64,000 nucleotides of DNA from Pseudomonadota bacterium (GCA_023423275.1 JAFAFW010000086.1:61104-125103); one strand, 5' to 3'. Shown: positions 1 to 9,452, counted from the stretch's first letter. Numbers and translations: made by a program. Notes: generated from the sequence alone by a model not told the origin.

Positions 1-520
1 GAAGGACACCGATCAGACCCTGACCAGTCTGATCGAAGAAGCAACCGGCGCGAAGTTCATCTATGTGCCGTTCCAGGGCGGCAGCGCGGCGGCAGTGCAG
101 CTCGCCGGCAATCATGTCCAATCCAACACCAATAACCCGAATGAGAATATCGGCCAGTGGAAGGCCGGCATGGTGAAGCCGCTTTGCGTGTTCAGCCCGA
201 CCCGTCTGCCGGAGGGACCGAAGGTAACAGGGACCATGGGGTGGTCCGACATTCCCACCTGCAAGGAAGCCGGTATCCCCATCGACAAGTTCCAGATGCC
301 GCGCACCGTCTGGATGCCAGGCAACGTTCCGGCCGACGCGGCCGCTTACTACGCGGACGTGCTGAAGAAGGTCAGCGAGACTCCCGAGTGGAAGGATTAC
401 GTCGCGCGCACGTCGCAGACCGGGGTCTTCCTGACCGGCGACGAGTTCAAGAAGTTCATTGCCGACGACGATGCCAAGAACCGCAAGGTCTTCGAGCGCG
501 AAGGCTGGATCGTCAACTGA
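1..520 (+). CDS. tctC: Tripartite tricarboxylate transporter substrate-binding protein, C-terminal part
   Basis: This is the C-terminal 172 residues of a TctC/Bug-type periplasmic binding protein; the reading frame is open from base 2 and the start lies outside the window. Visible family features are the segment YVPFQGGSAA near the start, the loop around NTNNPNENIGQW and a C-terminal helix ending DDAKNRKVFEREGWIVN, all typical of Bug domain 2. The protein would capture a carboxylate in the periplasm and hand it to the TctAB membrane pair encoded just downstream. A hairpin terminator follows the stop, so tctC may be transcribed more than tctBA. The substrate cannot be told from this fragment. 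The family call is firm. Confidence 0.9.
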   Translation, partial: KDTDQTLTSLIEEATGAKFIYVPFQGGSAAAVQLAGNHVQSNTNNPNENIGQWKAGMVKPLCVFSPTRLPEGPKVTGTMGWSDIPTCKEAGIPIDKFQMPRTVWMPGNVPADAAAYYADVLKKVSETPEWKDYVARTSQTGVFLTGDEFKKFIADDDAKNRKVFEREGWIVN

Positions 521-535
521 TGAACCGACAGCGTG

Positions 536-560
536 AGGGCGGCATCACAGCCGCCCTTTT
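536..560 (+). terminator. Intrinsic terminator/attenuator between tctC and tctB
   Basis: The arms AGGGCGGC (536-543) and GCCGCCCT (550-557) form an 8-bp stem with a 6-base loop, followed by T residues to 560. It begins 15 bases after the tctC stop. It probably gives partial termination, which would raise binding protein over membrane subunits. Confidence 0.75.
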
Positions 561-657
561 CGCCTGAAGTGATCCGCACATCCCGTCTCATCGAGAATTC
601 TTTAAAAATGAGCCTGCCACCTCCAAACGGCCGGTTCTCCTCACCGGACTCCAGAAG

Positions 658-1134
658 ATGATTTCCCGCTTCGCAGCAGAGCTCATCATGGCGGCCGCGA
701 CCTGCCTGATGGGCCTTGTCATTTCGGTTGGCGCGCTGGAGTTTGGAATTGGCTGGGGCGACGCGGGTCCGGAACCCGGAGCCTTCCCGTTCTACATCGG
801 CGTCATGATCATGGTCGCGAGCCTCGGAACCGCGGTCCAGACGCTGCTGCGCCGACCGCAAGGCGAAGCCTTCCTCGATTGGGAGCGTGCCGGTCGGGTC
901 GCGGCTTTCTTCGGCCCGATGCTGGCGTTCGTGGTGGCTTCCTTGTTCCTCGGCCTGTATGTCGCCATGGCGGCCTACCTGTTCGCCGTGATGCGTTTGC
1001 AGGGAGGGTACAGCAGCCCGACCTCCGCGGCGGCTGGAGTCGGCGCGGCCATATTCTTCTATGTGCTGCTGGAAATCGGCTTCAAGGTGAGCCTGATGAA
1101 AGGCCCTCTCGAAGCCGCCCTTGGCCTGTATTAA
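658..1134 (+). CDS. tctB: Tripartite tricarboxylate transporter small membrane subunit, TctB family
   Basis: The 158-residue protein has four hydrophobic segments, at about residues 5-25, 40-60, 80-110 and 118-140, the layout of the small TctB subunit that partners TctA in the inner membrane. Between TM1 and TM2 is the conserved stretch around GPEPGAFPFYIG, which resembles the G-P-G-x-FP motif of TctB. It lies between tctC and tctA in the standard C-B-A order and ends 15 bases before tctA. No strong Shine-Dalgarno sequence precedes the ATG at 658. The translated sequence fits the family from this codon onwards. Confidence 0.88.
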   Translation: MISRFAAELIMAAATCLMGLVISVGALEFGIGWGDAGPEPGAFPFYIGVMIMVASLGTAVQTLLRRPQGEAFLDWERAGRVAAFFGPMLAFVVASLFLGLYVAMAAYLFAVMRLQGGYSSPTSAAAGVGAAIFFYVLLEIGFKVSLMKGPLEAALGLY

Positions 1135-1149
1135 GGGAAGCGATCATCC

Positions 1150-2640
1150 GTGGATAATTTCGCATCCCTGCTTCATGGTTTCTCGATAGCGCTGACATTT
1201 CACCACGTCGCGCTCATGATCATCGGCGTTCTGCTCGGCATTCTCGTCGGGGTCCTCCCTGGCCTCGGTGCGCCCAATGGCGTTTCCCTGCTCCTACCCC
1301 TGACCTTCAGCATGGACCCGGTGTCGGCGATCATACTGCTGACAAGCATGTACTGGGGCGCACTGTTCGGCGGCTCAACCACATCGATCTTGTTCAATAT
1401 TCCGGGCGAACCATCGTCGGTCGCAACCACGTTCGACGGCTATCCGCTGGCCAAGAAGGGCCGAGCCACCGAAGCGCTGAGCCTCGCCTTTCTCTCCGCT
1501 GGTTTCGGAGCAATGGTTGGCGTCCTGCTGATTACAATTCTCTCGAGCTGGGTGGTGCGGTTTGCACTGCAGTTCAGCGCGCCGGAATATTTCGCGGTCT
1601 ATTTCCTCGCGTTCGCCAGCTTTATCGGACTTGGCGGCGCGTCCCCCTTGAAAACGGTCGTTTCGCTCGGGCTGGGCTTTGCGTTCGCGGCCGTGGGCAT
1701 GGATACGATCTCCGGCGGCTTGCGTCTGACCTATGGCTTCAGCGATCTCCTGGGAGGCATCAGCTTCCTCGTCGCCGTCATCGGCCTGTTCGGTATCGGA
1801 GAGCTGATGCTGACGATGGAGGAAGGCCTGCGCTTCCAGGGTCTCAAGGCGCGCGTGCGCTTCTCGGATATTCTCCGCACTATTGCGACGATGCCGCGCT
1901 ACTGGGTGGCCTTGCTGCGGTCGAGCGTTATCGGCTGCTGGATGGGTATCACGCCCGGCGGACCGACCGCCGCGTCGTTCATGAGCTATGGTCTCGCCAA
2001 ACGCTTTTCACGCAACCGCGAGCGCCTTGGAACCGGAGAGCCGGAAGGGATCGTGTCTCCCGAAACCGCCGACCATGCCGCCGGCAGCAGCGCCATCCTG
2101 CCGATGATTGCCCTCGGCGTTCCCGGCTCTGCGACAGCCGCCGTTATGATGGGCGGCCTGATGATCTGGGGTCTCAATCCCGGGCCGATGCTGTTCATCG
2201 AGCGGCCGGACTTCGTCTGGGGGCTTATTGCCAGCATGTATCTCGGGAATGTCGTTGCCGTCGTCCTTGTCCTGTCGACGGTGCCGCTGTTCGCCTCGAT
2301 CCTGCGCGTCCCATTCGCGATCATTGGCCCGATCATCGTCGTCGTCTGTTTCATCGGCGCTTATACGGTCTCGAACAAGCCATTCGACCTGTGGCTGGTG
2401 CTGGCCTTCGGCATTGCCGGCTATGCGTTCAAGAAGCTGGATTACCCGATCGCGCCCCTGATCCTGGCCATGGTGATTGGTGACAAAGCCGAGGATGCCT
2501 TTCGGCAATCCATGATTATGTCGACGGGCTCGATCTCGGTGTTCTGGTCGAACTGGCTCGTCGCAAGTCTCATGACAGCGGGCTTGGTACTGTTGTTGTG
2601 GCCCCTGGCGCGAAGCATCGTCGGAAGATTGCGCGCATAG
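1150..2640 (+). CDS. tctA: Tripartite tricarboxylate transporter large permease, TctA family
   Basis: This 496-residue polytopic membrane protein has the TctA hallmark near its N-terminus (GVLPGLGAPNGVSLLLPLTF, about residues 34-53) and an internal counterpart (GITPGGPTAASFMSYGLAKRF, about 260-280). It would be the ion-coupled translocation subunit importing the carboxylate bound by TctC. The start is GTG at 1150, preceded by a purine-rich AAGGGAAG. The length is normal for the family (about 500). The gene ends 18 bases before the convergent LacI regulator, with no obvious terminator between them. The carboxylate is unknown. Confidence 0.94.
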   Translation: MDNFASLLHGFSIALTFHHVALMIIGVLLGILVGVLPGLGAPNGVSLLLPLTFSMDPVSAIILLTSMYWGALFGGSTTSILFNIPGEPSSVATTFDGYPLAKKGRATEALSLAFLSAGFGAMVGVLLITILSSWVVRFALQFSAPEYFAVYFLAFASFIGLGGASPLKTVVSLGLGFAFAAVGMDTISGGLRLTYGFSDLLGGISFLVAVIGLFGIGELMLTMEEGLRFQGLKARVRFSDILRTIATMPRYWVALLRSSVIGCWMGITPGGPTAASFMSYGLAKRFSRNRERLGTGEPEGIVSPETADHAAGSSAILPMIALGVPGSATAAVMMGGLMIWGLNPGPMLFIERPDFVWGLIASMYLGNVVAVVLVLSTVPLFASILRVPFAIIGPIIVVVCFIGAYTVSNKPFDLWLVLAFGIAGYAFKKLDYPIAPLILAMVIGDKAEDAFRQSMIMSTGSISVFWSNWLVASLMTAGLVLLLWPLARSIVGRLRA

Positions 2641-2658
2641 AAACGCGCCCAGCAGACC

Positions 2659-3780
2659 TCAGCTCACCGCGCTGGCCTGGCGCACGCGTCGCTTGAGGCC
2701 GCTCGATGCCGGCGGCACACCTGCCGAAGCGCGAATGATGATCTCCGCCGAGCACTCGAAAGCCGTCTCGGCTGTAGCTCCGGCGAGATGGTCGATCATA
2801 ATTCGTGCCGTATGCTCACCGACCTCGATCCCGGATACCTTGACCGTGGTGAGCGGCACCGGCAGTTCCCCCATGAGATCGATATCGTCATATCCAACGA
2901 TCGAAAGATCCTGCGGCACACGAAAGCCCATGGCCTGGGCCTCGAGCAGGGCGCCGACGGCAAGGTAGCTATTTCCGCAAATCACCGCGGTCGGATGAGG
3001 CTCGGTTTGTATGATCTGCCGGAACAACTCGCGCCCATTGGGAATCGTCCACAGCCCTTGAACCAATTGCTTCGGGTTCACCGCAATCTCGTTTTCCGCC
3101 AGCGCATCCTGAATGCCCTGCAATCGCGCCACAGCTCTTTCATTATCCGCCGTCCGCTGCGCAATGACTCCGAAACGGCGATGGCCGAGATCGATGAGAT
3201 AGGACGTCAGGCGGTGCAGAGCCTTCCGGTTGTCGGGTCCGACACAAATGCCTCCCGCCTCCGGTCCAAAAACAAACATCCGAATGACGGGTACGGGATA
3301 ACGCGCCGTCAGCTCTGCAAGCTCCTTGCTGCTGCCGGCTCCGATGATGGCCAGCCCTTCGACGCCACGCTCCAGCAAGGTGCGCACCTGCCGCAGCTCC
3401 TGCTCACGATCGTATTCGGATACGGCGAGCAGCAGTGTGTATTCAGCAGCCGCAAGATCCCGCTGCAGCACCTGAATGGCGCGCGGAAAATCGCCACCGT
3501 TGGCCAGCGAAGGAATAATCGCCCCGATGGTCCGGCTTCGCCGCGTTGCGAGCGCACGCGCCGCGCTGTGCGGAACCCAGCCCAGGCGTGTCACGACCGC
3601 ATCGATCCGGGCCCGCAATTCCGCAGACACCCGCTCCGGATTATTCATCGCACGGGAGACCGTGGCGGTGGAAACACCAGCGATACGCGCCACGTCCCGC
3701 AATACGGCTGGTCCCTGCCGGCCGGGCGATGCCTCGACCTTCCGAGAACCAGCCCTTCGCAGTTTTGGCTTTTGCGGCAC
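2659..3780 (-). CDS. LacI/GalR-family transcriptional regulator
   Basis: This is a LacI-type repressor: an N-terminal helix-turn-helix with the signature VARIAGVSTATVSRAMNN, then a hinge (PHSAARALATRRSRTIG) and a periplasmic-binding-protein-like effector domain containing VGYDDIDLMGELPVPLTTV. The frame is open back to 3891, but that start would run into the enoyl-CoA hydratase gene. GTG at 3780 (Val-Pro-Gln-Lys) gives 373 residues with about 23 residues before the helix-turn-helix. It is the last gene of the transport/catabolic operon that begins at 11315. It probably controls that operon through the AAGCGGTT-type sites near 11350 and 11455. The effector is unknown. Confidence 0.9.
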   Translation of the reverse strand: MPQKPKLRRAGSRKVEASPGRQGPAVLRDVARIAGVSTATVSRAMNNPERVSAELRARIDAVVTRLGWVPHSAARALATRRSRTIGAIIPSLANGGDFPRAIQVLQRDLAAAEYTLLLAVSEYDREQELRQVRTLLERGVEGLAIIGAGSSKELAELTARYPVPVIRMFVFGPEAGGICVGPDNRKALHRLTSYLIDLGHRRFGVIAQRTADNERAVARLQGIQDALAENEIAVNPKQLVQGLWTIPNGRELFRQIIQTEPHPTAVICGNSYLAVGALLEAQAMGFRVPQDLSIVGYDDIDLMGELPVPLTTVKVSGIEVGEHTARIMIDHLAGATAETAFECSAEIIIRASAGVPPASSGLKRRVRQASAVS

Positions 3781-3829
3781 GGCGTTCTGCTGACCGATCG
3801 TTGCGCAGTCGAAACGTGACTGCCCGTCA

Positions 3830-4600
3830 CTATCGCTTGAAACTGGCCTCGCGTTTGTCACTGAAGGCTTTGATGCCTTCCATATGATCACCGGCTGAGA
3901 AGCACAGCGTATTCATCTCGTTTTCGTAGGCCAGCCCGGCGGGTAAGGTCGCATTCATGGACATCCTGACAGCCGCCTTGACCGACTCGACGGCCACCGG
4001 GCTGAAGCCCGCCAGCTTGGTGCAGAAGGCGCGCGCTTCATCGAGCAGCTTGTCGTCATCGACGACCGACTCAACGAAACCGATGCGCAAGGCTTCTTCC
4101 GACCCGATCGGATCGCCCGAGAGCAGCATTTTCATCGTCTGCCCATAACCGATCAGACGCGGAAGAAGCTGCGAGGCTCCGCCACCACCGACCCATCCGC
4201 GGACGACTTCCGGAAACCCGCAGCGCGCCGAACGTGCCATGAAGCGGATATCGGCAGAGAGAGCCATTTCCGCGCCACCGCCCAAGATCCAGCCGTGTAA
4301 CGCTGCAATCACCGGCTTGCGGATATTGCGGACGACAGTCGAATATTCCGTGCGGTTGCGGAACGCCCATGCGGACGGATATTCACCGAGCGCCCGGATA
4401 TCACTGCCGGCGCAGAACGCGCGATCACCGGCACCGCGCAAGAGAACGACGCGAACCTCGGGATCGCGATCGACCTGGCGGCAGATTTCCTCCAGCCGCG
4501 CAGACATCGGCGGCGTCATCGCATTGAGTTTCTCCGGCCGATTGAGAACGATCTCGGCGACGTGACCGTTTCGTTCGAGAAGGATGAGTTCCGACATCAT
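3830..4600 (-). CDS. Enoyl-CoA hydratase/isomerase (crotonase) family protein
   Basis: The 256-residue crotonase fold has the oxyanion-hole segment HGWILGGGAEMALSAD and the second conserved block CGFPEVVRGWVGGGG. The glutamates that align with the two catalytic glutamates of mitochondrial enoyl-CoA hydratase (GGGxE and FPE) are both present, so hydratase activity on an enoyl-CoA is plausible. The start chosen is ATG at 4600 because TGGAGA lies just upstream and the longer frame overlaps the ABC ATPase gene. It sits 14 bases after that gene in the same operon, which links the transported compound to CoA-thioester catabolism. A neighbouring CaiB-type transferase at 13904 could supply the CoA ester. 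The exact substrate is unknown. Confidence 0.88.
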   Translation of the reverse strand: MMSELILLERNGHVAEIVLNRPEKLNAMTPPMSARLEEICRQVDRDPEVRVVLLRGAGDRAFCAGSDIRALGEYPSAWAFRNRTEYSTVVRNIRKPVIAALHGWILGGGAEMALSADIRFMARSARCGFPEVVRGWVGGGGASQLLPRLIGYGQTMKMLLSGDPIGSEEALRIGFVESVVDDDKLLDEARAFCTKLAGFSPVAVESVKAAVRMSMNATLPAGLAYENEMNTLCFSAGDHMEGIKAFSDKREASFKR

Positions 4601-4614
4601 TTGGTCTCCAAAGA

Positions 4615-6720
4615 TCAGAACGAGATCTGGCCGGCAAAATGGCATGCAGCATGCTGTCCCGGCGCGTGCTCGACCAGCGGGGGCACGACGTCTGAACAAA
4701 TCTGTTTGGCAAACGGGCAACGCGTGCGGAAACGGCAGCCCGATGGCGGCGTGATGGCGCTCGGCGGCTCACCACCAAGCTCCAGGTGCTTGCGGCTTCG
4801 TTCCACGGCCACGTCGGGAATCGGAACCGCCGACGTGAGATAGCGCGTATAGGGATGCAGCGGCCGTGCGAAGATCGCTTCGGATGGCGCGATCTCCATC
4901 ACCTTGCCGAGATACAGAACGACGACGCGATCGGTGAACTGGCGGACCACCGCGAGATCGTGCGCGATGAACAGATACGTGAGACCGAGGCGCTCCTGCA
5001 GGTCCAGCATCAGGTTCAGAATCTGCGCCTGGATGTTCACATCCAATGCGGAAATCGGCTCGTCGGCGACGATGAAATCCGGCTCCAGCGCCAGAGCACG
5101 GGCAATCGAGACACGCTGGCGCTGGCCGCCGGAGAACTGGTGCGGAAAGCGATGCGCCCAGCTCGGATTGAGGCCGACGGTGTTGAGCAGATCCTTCACA
5201 CGGTCTAGCGTCTCGGCCTGGCTGGTCGTGACACCGTGGAAGCGCAGTGGCTCAGCCAGAATCTCGCCGATCGTCATGCGTGGATTGAGCGAGGCGAACG
5301 GGTCCTGGAACACCATCTGCATGCGGCGCCGGATGGGGCGGATTTGCTGCGCCGACGCCTTCGAAATATCGTTGCCGTCGAAATTGATCTCGCCTGAGTT
5401 CGGTTCATGAATCCGCACGATGACGCGCGCCAGCGTGGATTTCCCGCAGCCCGACTCTCCGACCAGTCCAACGGTTTCCCCACGCCCGACATCGAAGCTG
5501 ACGTCATCGACGGCGTGAACGACACGCTGCTTTTGGAAGAAACCCGACTTCGGCAGCGGGAAATGCTTGACCACATTCCGCAGCCGCAGGATCGGCTCCC
5601 CGACGATCTTCTTCACCGGCTGTGCTGCGGGCGCGGTTTCCGGACCTTTACTTTCGGCAACCTCCGCGCTCGGCTGAACCGTGTGCATTTTCCGCTTCGG
5701 CAAGGTCTCACCGGCTTGGGTGACCCAGCAGCGCGCTTTACGCCCCGGCACAATCTCGTCTAGTATCGGATGCTCGTCGCACTTCGCGATCCGGAACGGA
5801 CAGCGTGGCGCGAAACGGCACCCTTTCGGCACGTTGAGAAGATCGGGCGGCTGACCCTCGATGGTCAGCAGCCGCCGATCCGCCGAGCCGTCATCATCAA
5901 TACGTGGAACGGCATTGATGAGAGCCCAGGTGTAGGGATGGCGGGGATCGGAGAGCAGATCCTCGGTTGCACCTTCCTCGACGACTTCGCCCGCGTACAT
6001 CACCACGGTGCGCGCGCACACGCGCGCGATCACGCCAAGATCGTGGCTGATCAGGATGATCGCAGTGCCGTAGTCCTCGTTCAACTCGCGCAGCAGCTCA
6101 AGGATCTGCGCCTGGATCGTTACGTCCAACGCCGTGGTTGGCTCGTCCGCAATCAGCAGCGATGGATCGTTGCTCATGCCCAGCGCAATCATGGCGCGCT
6201 GACGCATACCGCCGGAGAATTGATGCGGATAGCTCTCGACGGCCCGCTCCGGCGCTGTCACGCCCATACGGCCAAGCAGCGAAACAGCACGGGTCGCGGC
6301 CTGTTCGGGTTTGTATTTGCCGTGAACGACCATTGCCTCACTGAGCTGCTTGGCGATCTTCAGCACTGGATTGAGCGAAGTCATGGAGTCCTGGAACACC
6401 ATGGCCATCTGGCCGCCGCGCAGCTTCTGGCGCTCTTCGGGCGTGAACTCCAGAATGTTCTTGCCCTGGAACCGGATTTCGCCGCCAACGATGCGGGCTG
6501 TCGGATCCATCAACTGCATCAGCGAGAGTGCGGTAACGCTCTTTCCGGAGCCGGACTCGCCAACGATTCCGATGGTTTCACCAACGCCCACCCGGAAGCT
6601 GACACCGTCAACCGCGCGCACTTCTCCGTCGTCCGTGAAGAAGTGCGTGCGCAGATCATGAACGTCGAGGATCGGCTCGCGCTCATTGCTTGGAATGTGT
6701 TTCTCCACGGGTTCGCTCAC
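4615..6720 (-). CDS. Fused dipeptide/oligopeptide ABC transporter ATPase (DppD-DppF type)
   Basis: Two complete ABC ATPase domains lie in one 701-residue chain. Domain 1 has Walker A GESGSGKS (54-61), signature FSGGMRQR (168-175) and Walker B LLIADEPTTALD. Domain 2 has Walker A GESGCGKS (421-428), FSGGQRQR and FIVADEPISALD. Each domain is followed by the Cys-containing tail of peptide/nickel transporters (GCRFAPRCPF and GCRFRTRCPF), whose cysteines may hold an Fe-S cluster. The architecture matches GsiA-like fused ATPases. Translation starts at a GTG that overlaps the permease stop by 4 bases (GTGA), showing translational coupling. It powers import through the two permeases encoded upstream. 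Confidence 0.94.
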   Translation of the reverse strand: MSEPVEKHIPSNEREPILDVHDLRTHFFTDDGEVRAVDGVSFRVGVGETIGIVGESGSGKSVTALSLMQLMDPTARIVGGEIRFQGKNILEFTPEERQKLRGGQMAMVFQDSMTSLNPVLKIAKQLSEAMVVHGKYKPEQAATRAVSLLGRMGVTAPERAVESYPHQFSGGMRQRAMIALGMSNDPSLLIADEPTTALDVTIQAQILELLRELNEDYGTAIILISHDLGVIARVCARTVVMYAGEVVEEGATEDLLSDPRHPYTWALINAVPRIDDDGSADRRLLTIEGQPPDLLNVPKGCRFAPRCPFRIAKCDEHPILDEIVPGRKARCWVTQAGETLPKRKMHTVQPSAEVAESKGPETAPAAQPVKKIVGEPILRLRNVVKHFPLPKSGFFQKQRVVHAVDDVSFDVGRGETVGLVGESGCGKSTLARVIVRIHEPNSGEINFDGNDISKASAQQIRPIRRRMQMVFQDPFASLNPRMTIGEILAEPLRFHGVTTSQAETLDRVKDLLNTVGLNPSWAHRFPHQFSGGQRQRVSIARALALEPDFIVADEPISALDVNIQAQILNLMLDLQERLGLTYLFIAHDLAVVRQFTDRVVVLYLGKVMEIAPSEAIFARPLHPYTRYLTSAVPIPDVAVERSRKHLELGGEPPSAITPPSGCRFRTRCPFAKQICSDVVPPLVEHAPGQHAACHFAGQISF

Positions 6721-7604
6721 CGTTGCCGTGCCTTGGGATCGAGCCAGTCTCGCACACCGTCACCCAGGAAGTTGAAGCCGACCACGACCGTCAGGATCGC
6801 GATCCCCGGAAATACTGCGACCCACCATTGCGCGACGAGTTCACGTCCTTCGGCCACCATGGAGCCCCACTCGGCTGTGGGCGGAACGACACCGAGGCCC
6901 AGGAACGACAAACCGGCGAAGGTCAGGATCGCTGTCCCCAGATCAAGCGTGAGCAGCACGATGATCGGGCCAACCGAGTTCGGAAAGATATGCCGGAACA
7001 GAATGCGCGCCGGGCTGAGGCCGATCACCGTCGCGGCTTCAACATACTCTTGCGAGCGCTGCACCATCACAAGGCTGTGCGCGAGCCTGGCGAATTTCGG
7101 CCACCAGACGACGAGCATCGCGATGATGGTATTCGTCGTTCCGATGCCCAGCGCAGCCGCGATGGCCAACGCCAGGATGATCGGCGGGAAGCACAGCACA
7201 AGGTCGGTGAGCCGCATCAATCCTTCTTCGATACGCCCCTGCGCGTAGGCAGCGACACCGCCGACAACGATGCCGAACACCCCGCCAACGATCACGACGA
7301 CGAAGCCGGCCAGCAGCGAGATCTGGCCACCATAAATCAGGCGCGTGAAGACATCCCGCCCCAGCGTGTCCGTCCCCAGCCAGTGGGTCCATGATGGCGG
7401 CAACAGGCGGGCCGAAACATTCACGGCATTGGGATCGTAGGGCAACAGAATGGGTGCGGCGATCGCGAGCACGATCCACAGCGCAACGATGAACGCTCCC
7501 AGCGCCGCCAGTCCGTACCGCCGGCGCCAGCGCTGCGCCTTGGTCGGCACCGGAGCAATTTTATGCCGCGCAGGAGCGGGAGTTGTGGTGGTTGTTGTGC
7601 TCAT
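6717..7604 (-). CDS. Peptide-type ABC transporter permease, DppC family
   Basis: This 295-residue inner-membrane permease has a long N-terminal cytoplasmic tail, a first TM near residues 30-52, the DppC-type segment HWLGTDTLGRDVFTRLIYG in the first periplasmic loop, and the cytoplasmic coupling motif around EAATVIGLSPARILFRHIFPN (EAA loop). It pairs with the DppB-type permease; the genes overlap by 4 bases (ATGA). The family transports dipeptides, oligopeptides, glutathione, nickel or opines. The adjacent SDR and enoyl-CoA hydratase genes argue that this system carries a small organic acid or amino-acid derivative and not general peptides. Confidence 0.93.
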   Translation of the reverse strand: MSTTTTTTPAPARHKIAPVPTKAQRWRRRYGLAALGAFIVALWIVLAIAAPILLPYDPNAVNVSARLLPPSWTHWLGTDTLGRDVFTRLIYGGQISLLAGFVVVIVGGVFGIVVGGVAAYAQGRIEEGLMRLTDLVLCFPPIILALAIAAALGIGTTNTIIAMLVVWWPKFARLAHSLVMVQRSQEYVEAATVIGLSPARILFRHIFPNSVGPIIVLLTLDLGTAILTFAGLSFLGLGVVPPTAEWGSMVAEGRELVAQWWVAVFPGIAILTVVVGFNFLGDGVRDWLDPKARQR

Positions 7605-8614
7605 CTGACCACCCTCGGATCGAGAAGGGCGTAACTCAAATCAACCAGCAGGTTCACCAGGAGATAAACCAGGGCGACGATCAGCGTGATGCCCATGATC
7701 GCCGGCAAATCCAGCGTTACCGCACTGCGGAATGTGTACCGGCCCAATCCGGGCCACGAAAAGATTGTCTCGGTCATCACGGCGCCGGCGAGAAGTTGGG
7801 CATACGCCAGACCGCCGAGCGTCACCACCGGAATCAGCGCATTCGGCAACACGTGCCCCATGATCACGCGGTAGGCGCTCAAGCCCTTTGCCCTGGCGAC
7901 ACGCACGTAGTCCTGCTGGATACTCTCCAACATGCTGGCGCGCGTGGTGCGTGTGATCAGTCCGAGGGTAGCAGCGGCAAGAACGACCGAGGGAAGAATA
8001 AGGTGGGCCGCCGCATCGCGAAATGTTTCCCAGTCACCCGCAAGAAGCGTATCGACCAGCATCAGGCCAGTCACGCGCGGCGGGGGAAAGGCAATCGGAT
8101 CCAGGCGCCCCGGTCCCGGTGCGATTTCCAGGCCGCCGTAGAAGATCGCCAGCACGACGAACGCGAGCCAGAAGGTCGGCGCAGAAACGCCAATGAGCGA
8201 AACCACACGAGCGAGGTTGTCGACCCAGCTATCGCGCCGAACCGCCGCGAGGATACCGAGAGGGATTCCAATCAAGAGCGACAGGATGAAACTGATCGTC
8301 GCCAGCTCCAGCGTCGCCGGCGCATACGATGCGATATCCTCCAGAACCGGGCGCTGCGAAGCGATCGACTGCCCCATGTCGCCTTGAAAAAGTCCCGAGA
8401 GGAAAATCCAGTATCGCTGCCACATCGGCAGATCGAGGCCATATTTTGCACGCCACTCGGCGACAACGGCCGGATTGGAAGCGGCGATATCACCGAGTTG
8501 CGCCAGCACGGGATCTCCCGGCACCATATTGCCGATCAGGAAGATCACCAGCGTTGCGAACAACGCCAGGACGGCGGTGAGGGCCAAGCGCGATACGATA
8601 TATCTGAACATCAA
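7601..8614 (-). CDS. Peptide-type ABC transporter permease, DppB family
   Basis: This 337-residue permease starts with the typical DppB N-terminus (MFRYIVSRLALTAV), has six predicted TM helices, a periplasmic insertion carrying LGDIAASNPAVVAEWRAKYGLDLP, and the coupling loop DYVRVARAKGLSAYRVIMGHVLPN. It forms a heterodimer with the DppC-like protein encoded directly downstream with a 4-base overlap. The SDR gene ends 76 bases upstream on the same strand, so the whole set is probably one transcript initiated upstream of the binding-protein gene. Confidence 0.93.
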   Translation of the reverse strand: MMFRYIVSRLALTAVLALFATLVIFLIGNMVPGDPVLAQLGDIAASNPAVVAEWRAKYGLDLPMWQRYWIFLSGLFQGDMGQSIASQRPVLEDIASYAPATLELATISFILSLLIGIPLGILAAVRRDSWVDNLARVVSLIGVSAPTFWLAFVVLAIFYGGLEIAPGPGRLDPIAFPPPRVTGLMLVDTLLAGDWETFRDAAAHLILPSVVLAAATLGLITRTTRASMLESIQQDYVRVARAKGLSAYRVIMGHVLPNALIPVVTLGGLAYAQLLAGAVMTETIFSWPGLGRYTFRSAVTLDLPAIMGITLIVALVYLLVNLLVDLSYALLDPRVVR

Positions 8615-8690
8615 TCCAATCTCGCTGCTGGATCGCAGAACTCACGCCCGCACGTCATGCGGCGGACCTGGGAAAACAGCCGCATCTTCA

Positions 8691-9452
8691 TCACAGCCTG
8701 TGGAGCTGCAATCCGCCACCGACATCCACATGCATTCCGGTCGCGAATGGCAATCCTCCCGTCGCCAGTGTGACCGCCGTTGTCGCGACGTCCTCCGGCG
8801 TCCCCCATCGGCGCATGGGAACGCCGCCGGATGCGATCAACGGATCGTACTTCGCCGTCGCCGGCGCGGTCATGTCGGTGCGGATGATGCCGGGACGGAT
8901 CTCGAAGACCCCGACGCCCTGCCCGGCCAACCGGGTTGCGAACAGCTTCGTCATCATCGTCAACGAGGCCTTCGTCATGCAGTAGTCGGCGCGATTGTCG
9001 CCGACCATGTCCGCATTGACCGAACTCACGGTCAGTATCGTTCTGTAGCGTCCGTCGTCGCCGGATTCGACAAACTGCCGCGCAACGGCCTGCGTGAGGA
9101 AGAAGGTCCCGCGCATGTTGATCGCGACGGAACGATCGAAGCTTTCCGGCGTCAGTTCCAGCATATCCCCGCGTACCAGGGATGTGACGCCCGCGTTATT
9201 CACCAGACAGCTGAGATTTCCGAGATCTTCCCGGATTTGCGCAACCAGCGGCGTATGGGCCGAGAGATCGGCAACGTCGAATTGATAGTATCGACAGCCC
9301 CCTTCGCTCAGCATCGCCTTCGTGGAATCCGAGGCCTTTTCGATGCTCGCCATCGCCACTTTGAAGCCGGCTTCCCAAAGGCCGCGTGCGATCGCCAGGC
9401 CAATTCCGCGGCCCGCTCCGGTAACAAGTGCAACTCCCCGATCAGCCGGCAT
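8691..9452 (-). CDS. Short-chain dehydrogenase/reductase (3-ketoacyl-ACP reductase-like)
   Basis: This classical 253-residue SDR has the nucleotide-binding motif TGAGRGIG (11-18), NNAG (85-88), catalytic Ser 143/144, Tyr157 and Lys161 in YxxxK, and a FabG-like C-terminus (GGLPFATGMHVDVGGG). It would oxidise or reduce a hydroxyl/keto group with NAD(P). The gene lies between the binding-protein gene (228 bases upstream) and the permease genes, an unusual place for an enzyme. This suggests the enzyme acts on the imported compound or its first product. Together with the enoyl-CoA hydratase it could form hydration and dehydrogenation steps of a beta-oxidation-like route. Substrate not predictable. 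Confidence 0.9.
   Translation of the reverse strand: MPADRGVALVTGAGRGIGLAIARGLWEAGFKVAMASIEKASDSTKAMLSEGGCRYYQFDVADLSAHTPLVAQIREDLGNLSCLVNNAGVTSLVRGDMLELTPESFDRSVAINMRGTFFLTQAVARQFVESGDDGRYRTILTVSSVNADMVGDNRADYCMTKASLTMMTKLFATRLAGQGVGVFEIRPGIIRTDMTAPATAKYDPLIASGGVPMRRWGTPEDVATTAVTLATGGLPFATGMHVDVGGGLQLHRL

Noticed and set aside
2788..3819. 343-residue plus-strand frame opposite the LacI regulator
   Set aside because: Antisense to a recognisable helix-turn-helix regulator, no motif of its own.
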